Shown here: positions 32,091-44,153 of the stretch, one piece after another | How positions within the stretch are numbered: position 1 is the stretch's first letter | Layout of the letters: each line of letters begins with the position of its first letter | DNA from: Linum tenue | Taxonomy: Eukaryota > Streptophyta > Magnoliopsida > Malpighiales > Linaceae | DNA length: 64,000 nt | Assembly: GCA_946122785.1 (NCBI GenBank) | Contig: CAMGYJ010000010.1 | Location: 11,383,467 to 11,447,466, forward strand | Direction: 5' to 3' | Notes under the pieces: generated by a model | What the model was told of the DNA's origin: nothing | The model's input: the letters and a program-made list of their open reading frames with translations, nothing else | Databases searched by the model: none | Made by a program: the position numbers and the translations under genes

Positions 32091-34900
32091 GTACAGTAGG
32101 TTGCTTTGAACTCTCCAATCCCTAAGGCAGTACTTGGTACAATCCATGATGGTATGAGGCGACACAACCTGTTTAATTAAGGGGTTTTGGGTTTGGTCCA
32201 CGAGATTGAACTCATTATGTAAGCTATGATGCTCAATGTTAACAATCGATTTTGGCCACAAAAATTATTGTCAAACTAGTACCTCGTGTGGTGGTTGTCC
32301 AGTTCTCCTTATATAAGCTGCGAATTTTCTATTTCTTAATAGTGGTGCTCCTGTAAACCAATAATTAAAGCAACCACGCCACAATTTTCTTACCCAATGC
32401 AAAGGACTTCCAAAATTATTAGGTTTTGAATCCATAAGATAGGTATAAAGCGAGGGGCCAAATTCTCATAAGACGTGCTCTATATCCGGCCTGTTTACCG
32501 TCAATGCTTGATTTGGCAATTATAGTTATCAATAAAATAAAAATATTAATTGTCTTTCTAATAAACGTGTCATCCACATCAGCTATGTAACCCTCATCCG
32601 TGAGTTTTGCTCAATATCCCTTAATTCGGGGTTTATTTTTGAACAAGCGAGCTTTACACGACTGCCATTGCACGTAAAATTAATATGCAAGCCTAAGTGA
32701 ATATATTTGTTGGCCTTTTCTGTTACGTTAAATTTTATGCTAAAGGAAATAACTTCAAAGCCTCTCCTATAATGACGCATACAGTTGTCTGAAAATTACC
32801 CATTTAACTATTCCTATGTGAGACACCCTATTTTGTGAAATAGATTCATGTTAAGGGTTTGGCATTAATAGCAGTAAGTGATTTCTTATTTACAAATGAG
32901 AATCCACCACAATGGGTGTCATTTCTTTATTTCATTGAGACATGACAAATTCCAGTTCCTATTTCATTGTTGTTGCTCCTATTCTATTCGTGAAATACTT
33001 CATTAAGTTACGTAAAATTAATTATATTAGTCATAATGCCTTCACTTGACTTTAATGAGGCATTGGCCTTACAAGGCTAGAATGTCAATAGTAAAAATAA
33101 GGTAGATGTTGTTTGGCTTTATGATGTGGAACGCAAACATAAAGTTGCATGTACTAAAATGACCTCCCTCGTATACCTTTTCAAGGATTGACATCGGTAA
33201 TTAGCTTCACGTAGCGTGAAATTAAAAGGCCCCCTTGTACAAGTAGATAAATTTAAACGAATTCATCACGTATTAAAAACAATCCAAGCATTTGTCCATC
33301 TTCCGACATCTCATTTAATTACAAAATAATCGAAATTCATCACTAATTAATATGTTTACAACAACGAAAGCTAATCCACGTATATTAAGTTTCCAACACT
33401 AGCTGAAATGATCCAGAATCGTTTTAAATTTCAATAACAAATATTACTTACACCTATTGCTTGGCCCATTAGCCATAAAAGAATCACAAATTGGATCGCA
33501 AATTATTGCATTACACTAAGCCCAATCGTTTGGTTGATTGACAAATACAATTTATGATGACTATCCACGGTTCGAATGAAACTTTGTCTTCGTCATCTTC
33601 TTCCTTCGACCGAAACAAACCCTAAATATCACTGATCATCAAGCCATAGATTGACCTTCAACTAGAAGCTTCATGTGAATACTAAATAAATTAAAGGACA
33701 AGACAACAAACTATCCACCCACAATTCCATTGAAAATCCCTCTTCTTCATCTTCTTCATTTCCTCTACTTCATCTTCTTCCTCCGGTCGAAACGATCCCA
33801 GAATGGAATACACATACCTGTGCAACAAGAACGAAAAACAAAATTGATAAAGGGGAAATACAATAGACTTGTGGCTAGATTTTATGAACAAATGCGCATG
33901 CTATTTCTCTCAATCCCTATCATCTCTTCACCATGATGGCAGCCTCTAAATGCTAGAGTTCACATATGGGATGTCACCACTAACTAATCAGGAGGTCTTA
34001 GACACATGTTCAAATGACTGGCTAGGGTCTTGGACATGGGGAAAAGGCCTTTTAGGTGGTGGAAGTATTCATAGCAAAAGGTTCCACATTTCCCAAACAC
34101 ACAACACAGTCAAACAAACCGGTATTTTCTTTCTGCTATCCTGCATTACTCAATATCTTAGAGCACAAGAGCGAAGGAGGCATAAACATCAGCATTTCCA
34201 AGCCAGACTGCTAAGAAACACTACTTACTGGGCATTATTCAGATTTTTGGTAGTGGCTCTCTTTTGCTTTCAATTTTTCTTTGTTTTCTTTTATTTTTCT
34301 TTTCATTTCTTAAGAGAGCCACCACTTCTGCATAAATTTCAAACACCTGCCCAACTTTTAAGCACTACCTCCAACACTCACATAGACTTAGCAGAAACAG
34401 CAGAGAATATGTAAAAACCACTCTGTGGAACCTTCTAAAAGATGCAACAAGGGTGATTTTCTTCATTATAGACCAAAAGAAAGGATAACACACGGCTCAA
34501 AGGGGCTGACTAGGGGATAGACACATCAGGACAGTCAGTTTTGGGCGTGGGCTAATCCTATGCCCCCATCATCTTAGCTAGTGACAACGTGAATGCTACA
34601 CATCATGGAAGAGGGATCTATCGCACAAGAAAGAAACGAGCAGGCTCAAATCTCACATGGCTACCTATATGCTCTATCTCACATTCTGATACCCTGAACT
34701 AGATGCATAAACGACTGTCAAGAACAAGTAATCAGATCAAGTCAGATCAAGTCACAGTTGGCAAGCAAACAGTTGAAAAACTGAACCCCTACATCGTTCT
34801 ACTGCACATCTCAGTCCTTATCATAGGTTGTCCTAGTCGCAACAAGTTGTCATGCATTAATCCGAAAACCAATCAATTCATCAATCAAAACACAGTGCCA
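32091..34900. other. AT-rich region without a recognised gene
   Basis: No convincing gene or element was found. ORFs here are short and lack family features. Part of 33950-34900 may be the 3' untranslated region of the minus-strand Athila-like element, but no LTR marks its end. Confidence 0.5.
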
Positions 34901-35308
34901 ATATGAACAAACAGCAGTGCTTGGAGCCCTCAAATCGTAAGATTCGGACAGCGGACTAGGCTCCAAGCACCCATATATACGTTCCAATAAATACAAAGAA
35001 CCCCCCCACACTTAAATGCGACAGTGTCCTCAATGGAGCGAAGGGAAGGGGAACGATGTTACCGTGAAACAGTGGTCAGGAACGTTGACTGGATGGCGGA
35101 CCAGTCAAAAGCAGAGGACTGGACAAGGACCAGTCCGATGGGCACAGAGCTAGAACCAACAGAACACACACAATGGGTGAAAAAACCATAGTTCCATGTC
35201 AACAATCCACACAAGTGAACAAGCAATAAAAACAAAACACAATCCGGAGTCTAAATCTGAAAAGATGGACAAAAGCCAAGCCCCACTCGATGGGCTGGTA
35301 AAATCAGA

Positions 35309-36672
35309 TCACAGCTCGTCGCCTCCATCGCCAGTGGGAGGCGGGTAGTAGTCTTCATGCCCCGGGGACGCCTCCCAAGGATAGCTCACAGCAGCAGGAT
35401 CCATGTTCCAGTAGCTCATCATGTAATGCTGAGCTGAAATGATGCGGCGGCGACCATCGCGCTCACGGTCGAGGCGGGCGTTGATGTGCTCCTGGCCAGC
35501 AAGGATCTGCTCGTTCTGGCGGACAAGGGCTGCCATCTGCTCTGCAAGATAGATAGTGGGCTGCGCAGCAGATGGGCCGGCACCGGAAGTGGAGGCGCCC
35601 GGTGCAGAGGGGTGGACCGAGACCTCGTCCGGCGGGTGGTCCGACGGGCTGCAGCATCACTGGCTTCTGGTGGCTCCTCACCCTCTGGTGCACGAGGAAC
35701 AGGGCGAGGCAGGCCCCGGATCCAGGTCACGTTCCCTTCGTGCTCCAGTATCAGCTGGCGCCGGAGGGTGTCCCTGGAGAATGGCATCGCCTCCTGGATG
35801 AGAGTAAACCTGGAGAGATCGACGTTGTAGTACCGCGCCAGGGCAGTGACCACCGGCCCACACGCCAGACGTCGATTACACCGCTTATGCTTGGCAACGG
35901 TCCGGGCAATGAAGAGGACAGATGGAGGTTGTCCCTCGTGGCTCATGGAGTGCAGGCAATGCAGGGTGCGGAGCTGAAGATGACTGGTGGAGCCCTCGCT
36001 GGGGGTGTAAGATTTCCCCAGCAGCTGGTTGATGATGCGCCACTCTGGTCGCAGCTGAGTGGCCGTGGTGTGGCCCGGGGTGAAAACAGATCCAGCATAC
36101 CCCGGGAGGCAGATCCTCTCGAAAAACTGCTGGTCCCGAAAGATGGGACAGTCGGGCTCCTCGATGGCCAGGTGACAGGGGAACGGTGGAAGTAGCCCCA
36201 GTGCCCGACCAAAATCGTCATAGCTCAGAGAGTAGAACTCCCCTCCGAGTCGGAACTGGATGGCGTTGCCGTGCGCTCCATCATGGGTCCGGAAATGCTC
36301 GAAGGTGGAGTAGAACTCCCAGAGGAGCTCCTTGTAAATCGGCTCAGCAAGGCAGAGGAGGCGGCGCCAAGAGAAGGCGCGAATGGCAGCCTCCATTGCC
36401 TCGCGAGCACCCAGCTCCTCGAAGACCCTCCAGTCGAGGTAGTGGTGCTGAACGACTTGCGGCGTCGGATGTCCCGCAAAGTCACCCTCTGGTCGGCGTC
36501 GAGCATATTCAAGAACGTGTTCATTTTCCTGCAGCCACAAAACAGAAGAAATCCAGCAACATACATGGAAAATCGTCAATGGTGAGGTCACAATCACCCT
36601 CACCCGGGGCCCTCGAATCATAAATTCGGACAGTGGACTAGGCCCCGAGAAAGGAAAAACATTCATAACCAA
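35309..36672 (-). pseudogene. Athila-type env-like ORF
   Basis: The main frame (36672-35419) contains HHYLDWRVFEELGAREAMEA, LLWEFYSTFEHF and LSYDDFGRALGLLPPF, the conserved block of the ORF that follows pol in Athila elements, and later PEWRIINQLLG. A frame change near 35500 leads into a coiled-coil-like tail (VRQNEQILAGQEHINARLDR) ending at 35309. Its function is unknown; the env label rests on position, and no clear signal peptide or membrane segment supports it here. The true start may be downstream of the first ATG, near MNTFLNMLDADQR. Confidence 0.75.
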
Positions 36673-37861
36673 TCAGATCATTCACCATTCACAACCAATC
36701 AGAATCAGGCATTATGCACAGGAACTCAAACGCACTTGGAGCCCTCGGATTAGAAACCCGGACAGCAAATTAGGCTCCAAGTAGAACAATCACCACTCTC
36801 ATTACTCGGTAGGCCAGCCGAAAGATAAGCAACCAAAGCAGCAACAAAGGGGCCTACCGAATTAATTCAATCACAAACCCATACCCGAAATTCCCCCACT
36901 AACCCACAATATCAATCCTCCACAAAGGGACAAGTAAAAGTATAGAAACACACCTGGAGGCACAAGAGGATATCGTGGGGAAAGGTGAAGGAAGACCGAG
37001 AGACCACAAAAATTCGCCGGGAAACTCGCCGGGAGGCTCGCCGGAGTTTCGTCGCCGGCGACTTCACCGAGCAAAAACAACCCAAACTTTGGGGAATGAA
37101 GCCCCAAGCACCAGGAACTCGGTGGTGGTCGCGGTTTCTCGATCGGAGGTCCGAGGAGGGAGATCGGGGCCGTTGGAACACCGAAGGGTCGCGATTTTCC
37201 GGCGACCCAAAACCACCACGAAACTCGACCCCTCTGGTACAGCCTTGTGGGCGCCGACGAGAGGAGCACGGGGGTGGTCTCGGATTTTGATTTGGACCTC
37301 CGACGAGCGAGATATGGCCGAAAAACCACCGGAGAAGATGGTGGTTCGACTTTCAGGTGAGAGGGGAGAGAAAGTGTTTTGAAAAAAAATGGAGGAGAGA
37401 GAAGGGGATTCTCGGCCGACAGCTTTTTAAAGTGGGCGCGGGGGGAATTACGGGCACGATTACGGCCGTAATTCCCCAGGCCGTGCCCGTAATTTTTAGG
37501 CCGAGGCCTTTTTCATCTATTTCATGCGCTGAAGAAATTACGGGCAGGGGTGGGACAAATTACGGCCGTAATTAGTCCCCCCATGCCCGTAATTTTACTG
37601 CCGAGGGCCCTTTTCTCCAATTTTAAGCTGCAAATTCGAACATCCAAAACCCAAACGTGCCCCGGTTCAAAAATTACACCATCATAGACCAAAATAGACC
37701 ATCCGGGACACGAGGAACATTCCAGAAAGACTCCAGACTGACTCAATGACTCAAAAACGACAAAAATTAAAAGGAAAAGGATAGAAATGCAAACCGTGGT
37801 GGGGTTGCCTCCCCACAAGCGCTTCTTTACCGTCTTTTAGCTGGACGCCAGTAGAGGATGC
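36673..37861 (-). other. Athila pol-env spacer
   Basis: This holds the post-pol junction (GGGAGGCAACCCC on the minus strand near 37800), the two palindromic modules and GC-rich sequence with long but unconserved open frames on both strands. It also carries two of three copies of a hairpin motif beginning GGAGCCCTC. No gene is supported. Confidence 0.6.
37446..37597. repeat. Two palindromic modules in the pol-env spacer
   Basis: These are the same ATTACGGGCA ... ATTACGGCCGTAAT ... TGCCCGTAAT architecture as in the LTR U3, here in the internal region upstream of the env-like ORF. Confidence 0.85.
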
Positions 37862-40569
37862 TCAGGGAAGTGTAGGATCAGGTGCCCTCAAGAGCGGATC
37901 CACATCGCTCTTGAGGTACAGCTTCAAATGGTGGCCATGTACACGACGAATGTGGCCACCTGCATTTGCCAGCTCGACTTGGCCATCCGGTAGGATGCAA
38001 GCGAGTGAATACTCGGATGGCCAAGGTGGGGGGCGGGACCAGCTCATAGTGGTCTCCGGCTTTCTTGCGAGGAGGCTTAGCTGCCTGCATTGTTTCGGCC
38101 GCCACTCCTCCTTGACCTGTTCTTTGGATGATGGAGTGGTCCGGAGTGGCGGCGAAGATGTGAGAGGCGGGTCCTGCAAAACAGGCAGCACAGAAGGATA
38201 CACGACAGACTCGTGCTCCTGGTGAGATACAGCATGCAGAGGTAACGAATCAGATATAGTGTTAGCAACAGAAAATGTTATTCGCTCCTCGCCATCCCTC
38301 AGAACTAAGGTCCCATCATGCACATCTATGAGAGCCTTGGCGGTGGCCAGGAAAGGCCTTCCCAGTATAAGAGGCACTTCTGTGTCCTCACTGATGTCCA
38401 GGATAACAAATCCACAGGATATGTGAATTTGCCAACCTTGACCAGAAGGTCTTCACTATACCCCTAGGATGCACTACCGATCTGTCAGCTAATTGAAGGG
38501 TCATCCTAGTAGCACGGGGTTCACCTAGGCCTAGTTTCATGAACAATTTATATGGAATAACATTGATACTAGCACCTAAATCCGCCAAGGACTTCTCTAC
38601 ATGCAATTTACCGATAGAGCACGGGATAGTGAAACTACCTGGGTCCTTTTTCTTCTGCGGCAGCTTGTTCTGCAGAATGGCCGAGCACTCCTCGCTGAGC
38701 TCCACAGTGGCCAGCTCACTCAGCTTCTGCTTCTTTGAGAGAAGCTCTTTCAGAAACTTCGCATACTTTGGCATTTGCGATAGTGCCTCAAGAAAGGGCA
38801 CTTGGACATTCAGCTTCTTGAGCATGGCCATGAAGTTCTCGAACTCTGTCTCCAGCCTGTCTCTGTGCAACCGAGTAGGGAAAGGGAGTTTAGGGACATA
38901 CTCCTTCACTACTGGTTGCGGTTCAGGTGCAGGCACCTCAACCTCCTTCTCTACTTCGTGTTCCACCGCTGGAGATGCTACGACAGGGCTTTCTTTCTCC
39001 GGTTCCCGAGCAGGTGGGTCAACAGTCAGCTTGCCACTCCTGGTCATGATGGCATTGGCAGTCTCGTGGGGGTCGCGAGGATGAGGGATGGTCTGCGCTG
39101 GTAGAGTACCAGGCGCCCTTTGAGCCACTGCTTGGGCCACGCTCCCCAGCTGGGTCTGGATATCCTGCAAAACAGCCCGTGTATTCCTCTGACCAGCTTC
39201 CAGAGCCAGGAGTTGACCCGAGGCCTTCTCCATGAACTGCTCAAAGGTGTTGAATTTCTGAGCACTAACACTGGCGAGAGAACCCACCAAGTCCTGCAGT
39301 TCAGCCATCTTATCGTTCTGCACTGGGGCAGCAGGGGCTGCACCTGGCTGCTGGAATTGCCCCTGTCTGGGCTGATATGGTGGCCTCTGGAAGCCCGGTG
39401 GTCCCTGTGGAGGTGGTGGTCTGGGATTTGGCCCAGCCCAGGAGAAGTTAGGATGCTGGCGCCACCCCTCGTTGTACGTGTTGCTGTAGGGGTCATTGCG
39501 CCTGACATTGTTGATGAAGTTCACCTGCTCCTGGGGTGTGGTCGATTCCTTCATCGCCTGGCAGTCTTCCACCATATGATGGGTGCTCTCGCACCACTGG
39601 CAGAGCATCGCCTGCTGCTGTCCGGTCCCTGGAATCATCCCGGAACGATCGATAGCTGAGACCAGCTTCGATACTACCTGCACCAAATCAGCTGACTGGG
39701 TGCCCACAACATGCACACCCCGGCCTGGTGCTCTCCTCGATCTCCTGGCAGTGCCCCAATCATAACCATTCTCCGCCATCTCTTCAAAGAGTTGATTCAG
39801 CTTGTGGCGGGGTTTTGGTCAGCATGTTCCCGCCACATACCGAATCGATCAGCTGCTTGTCCTCCGGGAAGAGGGCGTGATAGAAGGTGCCCACCTTGAA
39901 TGCATCGTTGAAACCATGATTGGGGCACCTGAGGAAAAGGCTGTTGTATCTCTCCCATGCATCCCTGATGGTCTCATCCTCATCCTGAGCAAAATGTGTA
40001 ATCTGCTTCTGGAGATCAGCTGTCTTGGATGGAGGATGGTAGCGGGTGAGGAACTTGTCCGCCAGGTTGGCGAACGTGGTGATGGAGCCCGGAGGTCGAG
40101 TGTCTAGCCACTCCTTGGCCTGCCCCTCCAGAGTGAATGGGAAGTACCTCAGCTGGATGGCATCTGCTGGTACCCCATTGATCTTGATTCCATCGATGAG
40201 CTCGTGGAATCGCCTGAGATGTGATCGAGGGCACTCTCCCTCCGTACCACGGAACACTACTGAACCGCGCAGCATGGTGATCACGGAGGTGCTCACCTCA
40301 AAGTTGTTGGCTGGGACCTGAGGGTGTTGAATAGGTGACCTCATGTCCGCAGCCCTAGCGGCCCAGTAGGACCCCATGGTTTGCTCCTCGGGGATCACAG
40401 CATGGTTCTGCGGATCACCCATCTCGCCTTCTTCTTCCTCTCCGATCTGTAGCTGTGACAGCGCCTTCTCCGCAGCCAGTCGCGCCTTTAGAACCCGCTT
40501 GGAGTTCCTGCAGGTTCGTTCAAGCTCCTGGTCAAGTGGTAGTAGATCTCCCGACTGGCTACGGGTCAT
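37862..40569 (-). pseudogene. Athila-like gag-protease fused to integrase C-terminus
   Basis: Gag begins MTRSQSGDLLPLDQELERTC. It has the gag core (LRYFPFTLEGQAKEWLDTRP, FLTRYHPPSKTADLQKQI) and a knuckle-like CQWCESTHHMVEDC (C-x2-C-x4-H-x4-C), followed by a Pro/Gln-rich region (residues near PPPPQGPPGFQRPPYQPRQG). The protease shows ADLGASINVIP as active site and LILGRPFLATAKALIDV. The frame then runs directly into GGHIRRVHGHHLKLYL, matching the C-terminal tail of integrase, so RT, RNase H and the integrase core were deleted. Single-base shifts occur at about 39782 and 38400. Gag and protease would otherwise be close to intact. Confidence 0.85.
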
Positions 40570-40689
40570 GCACTACCTGCACACACTCAGAAGAAACAAC
40601 CCGTGAAGGCACACAGGTGGAAGAAAGAAAATGCAGAAAATAAAAAACTAGAGTAACAAATTATCACGTTTCTCCAATAACCTAGAGGT

Positions 40690-40707
40690 TCCCCGGCAAC
40701 GGCGCCA
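40690..40707 (-). promoter_or_regulatory. Primer binding site of Athila-like element
   Basis: TGGCGCCGTTGCCGGGGA on the minus strand, a few bases after the LTR end, is the typical primer site of the Athila/Tat group. Confidence 0.85.
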
Positions 40708-40713
40708 AAAACT

Positions 40714-42097
40714 TGACACGCCAGAACACAACACCAAACTGCGACCAAGTGCAATCGCAGTCCGGGAATGCAGTAACAGGCAAGTTATATTATCAACCCG
40801 GGGTCTAGATCTACTGCTTACTCCGTGATTCTCTATTATCTAGCAAACTAAGTCGAGTGTTTGTTGTTTAAAAGCAAAAGCAGTAAGAAAGCAGGAAATG
40901 GTTCGGTTTTCAAAAGCAGTTAAGAGTCACTCGGGATTGAGTCCCCCTGGCCCCTTAGTTAGGTTCAATTGCAATTCCCTGGGTTGATTTACTGTTGATT
41001 AGACTGCGGAAGATCCGACAGTAGCTTGGAATCTCTTAAGCTGACCAAGCCCTCTCAGTCTAACTACCTGGCAGACGACTAGTCTTCACCGGGATAGAAA
41101 GCTGAGGCTATAAACACAGAACTCCACTACTGGCGTTAAGAACACCAGTACAAAGCAGTAAACTGGCTAACTCTCGTATAGCCAATCTCCTACTATCGAA
41201 TGAAGAAGCTCTAACAACCTAATCAGATTCTATCTATCTCAGGTTGAAGCAGAAATTGAAGCAAGCTGATCAGACTCAAATCAATTCATGAAACATGCGT
41301 CATTCGATTAAAATCAAACAATAATATCATCCCAAGTCATTACAATCAAAACCCTAACATCAGGAACTAGGGTTCTTCATACCCAAGTGAGAGAGAGGTT
41401 CTACTCCATAGAGAGAGAAAGGAAAACAGAAATCAGAGTAGTCATACTCATAAAGATGAGGAAAATCTGCTCTGGGATGTCAATCTTCACTCCTAGGGAC
41501 GTAATCCGGGCTTCAATGATGAGAAATCCACTCCAAGATAGCTCCTAGGGTTTGTTCTTCGCTCTTTCTCTCTCTAAAACTCTGTTTTTGCCCAGAAAAT
41601 CGAATTCCCTTTCCTTGGCTCGAATCTGCCTTCAAAAACCCGACTCTGGGCGAATTACGGGCAGAATTACGGCCGTAATCCTTCCTGCCCGTAATTCACA
41701 CCAAAACGCGTTTCACTTAAGCTGGCAGAGGAGAAGTTACGGCCGTAATTTCCAATTACCGCCAGTAATTAGCAAATTACGGCCGTAATTACTGGGTGTC
41801 TTGCCCGTAATTTCTACGCCGAGAAGAATTGCTGGGGAGAAGCTCGTCCAATTAATTACGGGCATGCCCTGCATAATTACGGCCGTAATTAAGCAGGGGC
41901 TGCCCGTAATTCACTCTGTGACTCGCCAATTGACCTCCAAATGACCCGAAACTTGCGCCTTTGCTCCTCTTTACTTGCTAGGACCTGAAATACGACAAAA
42001 CAACACAACCTAGCGTAAAATAGGCCAAGGAACAATCAATTCGAGCCAAAATGGACAGGAAACCAGAGTGAAAACACGTGCAAATACGATGCTATCA
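40714..42097 (-). repeat. 5' LTR of the Athila-like element
   Basis: 1,384 bp, the same family as the solo LTR at 26324-27708 and nearly colinear with it. On the minus strand it runs TGATAGCATCG...GGCGTGTCA. Confidence 0.92.
41653..41912. repeat. Three palindromic modules in the 5' LTR
   Basis: Modules at about 41653-41697, 41735-41812 and 41854-41912 lie about 185-445 bases from the LTR 5' end on the minus strand, i.e. in U3. All centres read ATTACGGCCGTAAT or a one-base variant. Confidence 0.85.
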
Positions 42098-42946
42098 GTA
42101 CTCTATCAACCTAGGCAGATATTCTCATTCCAGGTCAAAGCAGAAACAACAGGAATTTGATCAGGATTCAAGTCATTCAATCATTCAAACCTCAATCGAA
42201 TATAATCAATTCACAAACTCTGTACTTGGGTTCATACAATCAGACCTAGCATACAAATCTAGGGTTCCCCATACCCAGATGAATGGGGAAAACTACTCCA
42301 TAGAGAAAGAAGCAAAAGCAGATTCAGACGCGGAAATCATACTGTGAAGTTGGATTTCTGCTCCTGGACGTTTAATCGCACTTCTCCAAGCTCAAGACGG
42401 GCTCCAATGGTGTTGAAGATCGATCTAGGGCGCTTGGGAACTCTGGTTCGTCGCTTTCTCTCTCTAGGAATCGATTTCTCTCTCAAAAACTCGGAACCCT
42501 ATGAAAATTGGCCTTCTTTCTCTTTTATCCGCTGCCCTCGCGATACCCGGTCGAAATACCCGGTCGGGTATTTTTGGGTTCGACCGGGTATTTCTAAAAC
42601 GCACCGTTCCAATAAAGGGAAAAATCCCCGGTCCAACATCAAAATCCCCGACCGGGCCCCCTTCTGTTTCTCACGGGTGCCCGAAGGGAAAAATACCCGG
42701 TCGAGGCCAGAATATACCCGGCCGGGTATTTCTTCCTTTGACCGGGTATTTTGGTCCAGCAGCATCCTTTATCCCATCTTCGCTCCTTTCGACCCGGAAC
42801 TCGTTCCTTCGCCTCGATTCCAACGCCAGGACCTGAAATATGACATAAACACACAACCTAGCGTGAAATCGGCTTAAAACACGAGATTCCTCATCACAAA
42901 CGGCTTCAAAATAGGGGTGAAAACATGTATAATTATCGATCTATCA
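42098..42946 (-). repeat. Partial LTR of a related Athila subfamily with different palindromic modules
   Basis: It is homologous to about the last 60% of the neighbouring LTR at both ends. Shared features are CTCTATC...AAGCAGAAA, TAGGGTTC(CC)CATACCCA, CTACTCCATAGAGA, CAGGACCTGAAATA, ACACAACCTAGCGT and the end ...CTATCA. Between them the ATTACGGCCGTAAT modules are replaced by CCGGTC-type modules at 42542-42752. The first ~500 bp are missing where the Athila-like element inserted. Confidence 0.75.
42542..42752. repeat. Three CCGGTCGGG-type palindromic modules
   Basis: The first and third modules have outer arms ATACCCGGTCGA / TCGACCGGGTAT (or close variants) around a near-palindrome, AATACCCGGTCGGGTATT or ATACCCGGCCGGGTAT. 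The middle one is degenerate. Their position equals that of the three modules in the sister LTR. Confidence 0.75.
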
Positions 42947-43955
42947 ACTATTCTTGGGCTAGTGGTCTTGCCAGGCGGCCCATTCTGCGGATTGTGAGGT
43001 GGAACGCAAGTGCAGTAGGTGGGCCGCGTTGTGGGTTGAATTTGCGGGCCGCTGAGAGCGTAGCGGGCCGAGTCTGGAGGGCTAGAACTGCGGGTCGCGT
43101 ACCGTGATGGGAGAAGCGTCAGATGGCGAGCGTCTCCTTGGCGGAGATGGGCTGAAGGCTGCCGCGATGCGGCTCTCCTTTCTGGCCTCCTGCTTTGTTG
43201 CCTTGATATCTGCAAACCTCGGTATTCGTGGCGCCTTAGCTTTTTCTGACATAGGAGGAAAGTGTGATTGAGACATCACTGTAGCAATAGGCAGAGTTAA
43301 AGTGTGGCTGATGGGATGCAAGCTCGAAGGGGTTTGGAAAAAGTGAGATAGCGATTGCTGGCTCCTTTCCTTGCTTTCCGGCGGCGTCATCTCCGGTGAT
43401 CGGAATTTGGAATTTTCCAGTTTTTTTTTTTCTTTTTTCGGCGAGCCTTCACCATCTTCTTTGAGCTGTTGCTGTGGCTTGTAAATTGATGGAGGAAGAG
43501 TCAGTTCCTCCCCAAAATCCTCAAATTGACAATTTCCTTTCTTTTGCACTTGCTCCATGGTTTGCTCATATTTCCTCCTCCTCTGGTTCTGGTTTTTTCT
43601 TGGCGGTTGGTGCGAGCCGATTTTGCCGTTGGAGCTGGACTTGTGGTTGAGGAGTAGCGAAAGAATAGGAAGACGAGTTGGTGGCGATGGCGTGATGATG
43701 ACCTCTCCGGTCGCCGGAATATTGATGCTGCTCCATCTTTTTTTTTTGTGGTAGTGCTGTTGTCGATGCTTTTTCTTTCTTTTGAACAGCGCTTGTTGTC
43801 GTTGTTTTCGGGTGATTGAGGCTGCTCGCCGGCTTCGGTCGGACGTTGTGGACGTTGCGATTGCTTGTAGTTGGTGGCGGAGTAGCTCCTTTCTTCCCTC
43901 CCTCAAAAATCAAACGATAGAGTTGTCAAATCAAAGCCCCACGGTGGGCGCCAAT
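42947..43955 (-). pseudogene. Primer site and gag leader region of a minus-strand LTR element (truncated)
   Basis: Immediately after the LTR end at 43956 the minus strand reads ATTGGCGCCCACCGTGGGG, a primer-site motif of gypsy-type elements. Open frames follow (start near 43913, MIFEGGKKGA; longest 43906-43082). They give basic, Ser/Pro/Gln-rich protein with IPRFADIKATKQEARKES near the end, as in gag leader regions of plant gypsy elements, but no zinc knuckle is reached. Sequence stops at 42946 where an Athila-type LTR begins. Family assignment is tentative. Confidence 0.5.
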
Positions 43956-44108
43956 TGTTTGAGTCTAGAATGTACTAGGCGGTTATGGGGCTCCGATCTG
44001 GACAACCTCGTCCGATCTCCTCGGGAGTGGAAGAACCTGTGAGGCGGGGGGCGGCCCCCGAGATCTACGCTCCGACGCCCAAGTTAGTATGATATAGGAT
44101 GTGGTTTA
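43956..44108 (-). repeat. LTR of minus-strand element, part 1
   Basis: This is the PBS-proximal part of a 348-bp LTR (CTCAAACA end). It is separated from part 2 (56515-56709) by a Helitron. The intact order is shown by the sister LTR at 58119-58427, where the two parts are contiguous. Confidence 0.9.
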
Positions 44109-44153
44109 TCTACCCATTAATATAAGGAGATTCACGGCTGAGAGGGGGATAAA

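Larger units (their letters stand above)
34900..42097 (-). mobile_element. Athila-like gypsy element, non-autonomous deletion derivative lacking RT-RH-most of IN
   Basis: Minus-strand order: 5' LTR (40714-42097), primer site TGGCGCCGTTGCCGGGGA, gag-protease, the extreme C-terminus of integrase, the characteristic junction read as AAGCGCTTGTGGGGAGGCAA, a spacer, and then an env-like ORF. This is the Athila layout. Pol is reduced to protease fused to an integrase tail. The 3' LTR was not found, so the left boundary is approximate. The 5' LTR is inserted into a related LTR; GTACT after its end is the likely target sequence. Confidence 0.85.

Noticed and set aside
36873..37382. Overlapping long frames on both strands in GC-rich DNA
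   Set aside because: Non-coding pol-env spacer of the Athila-like element; no conserved product recognised.
43082..43906. 274-codon host gene rich in Lys/Gln/Ser
   Set aside because: Directly follows an LTR primer site on the same strand, so it is best read as the gag leader of a retroelement.
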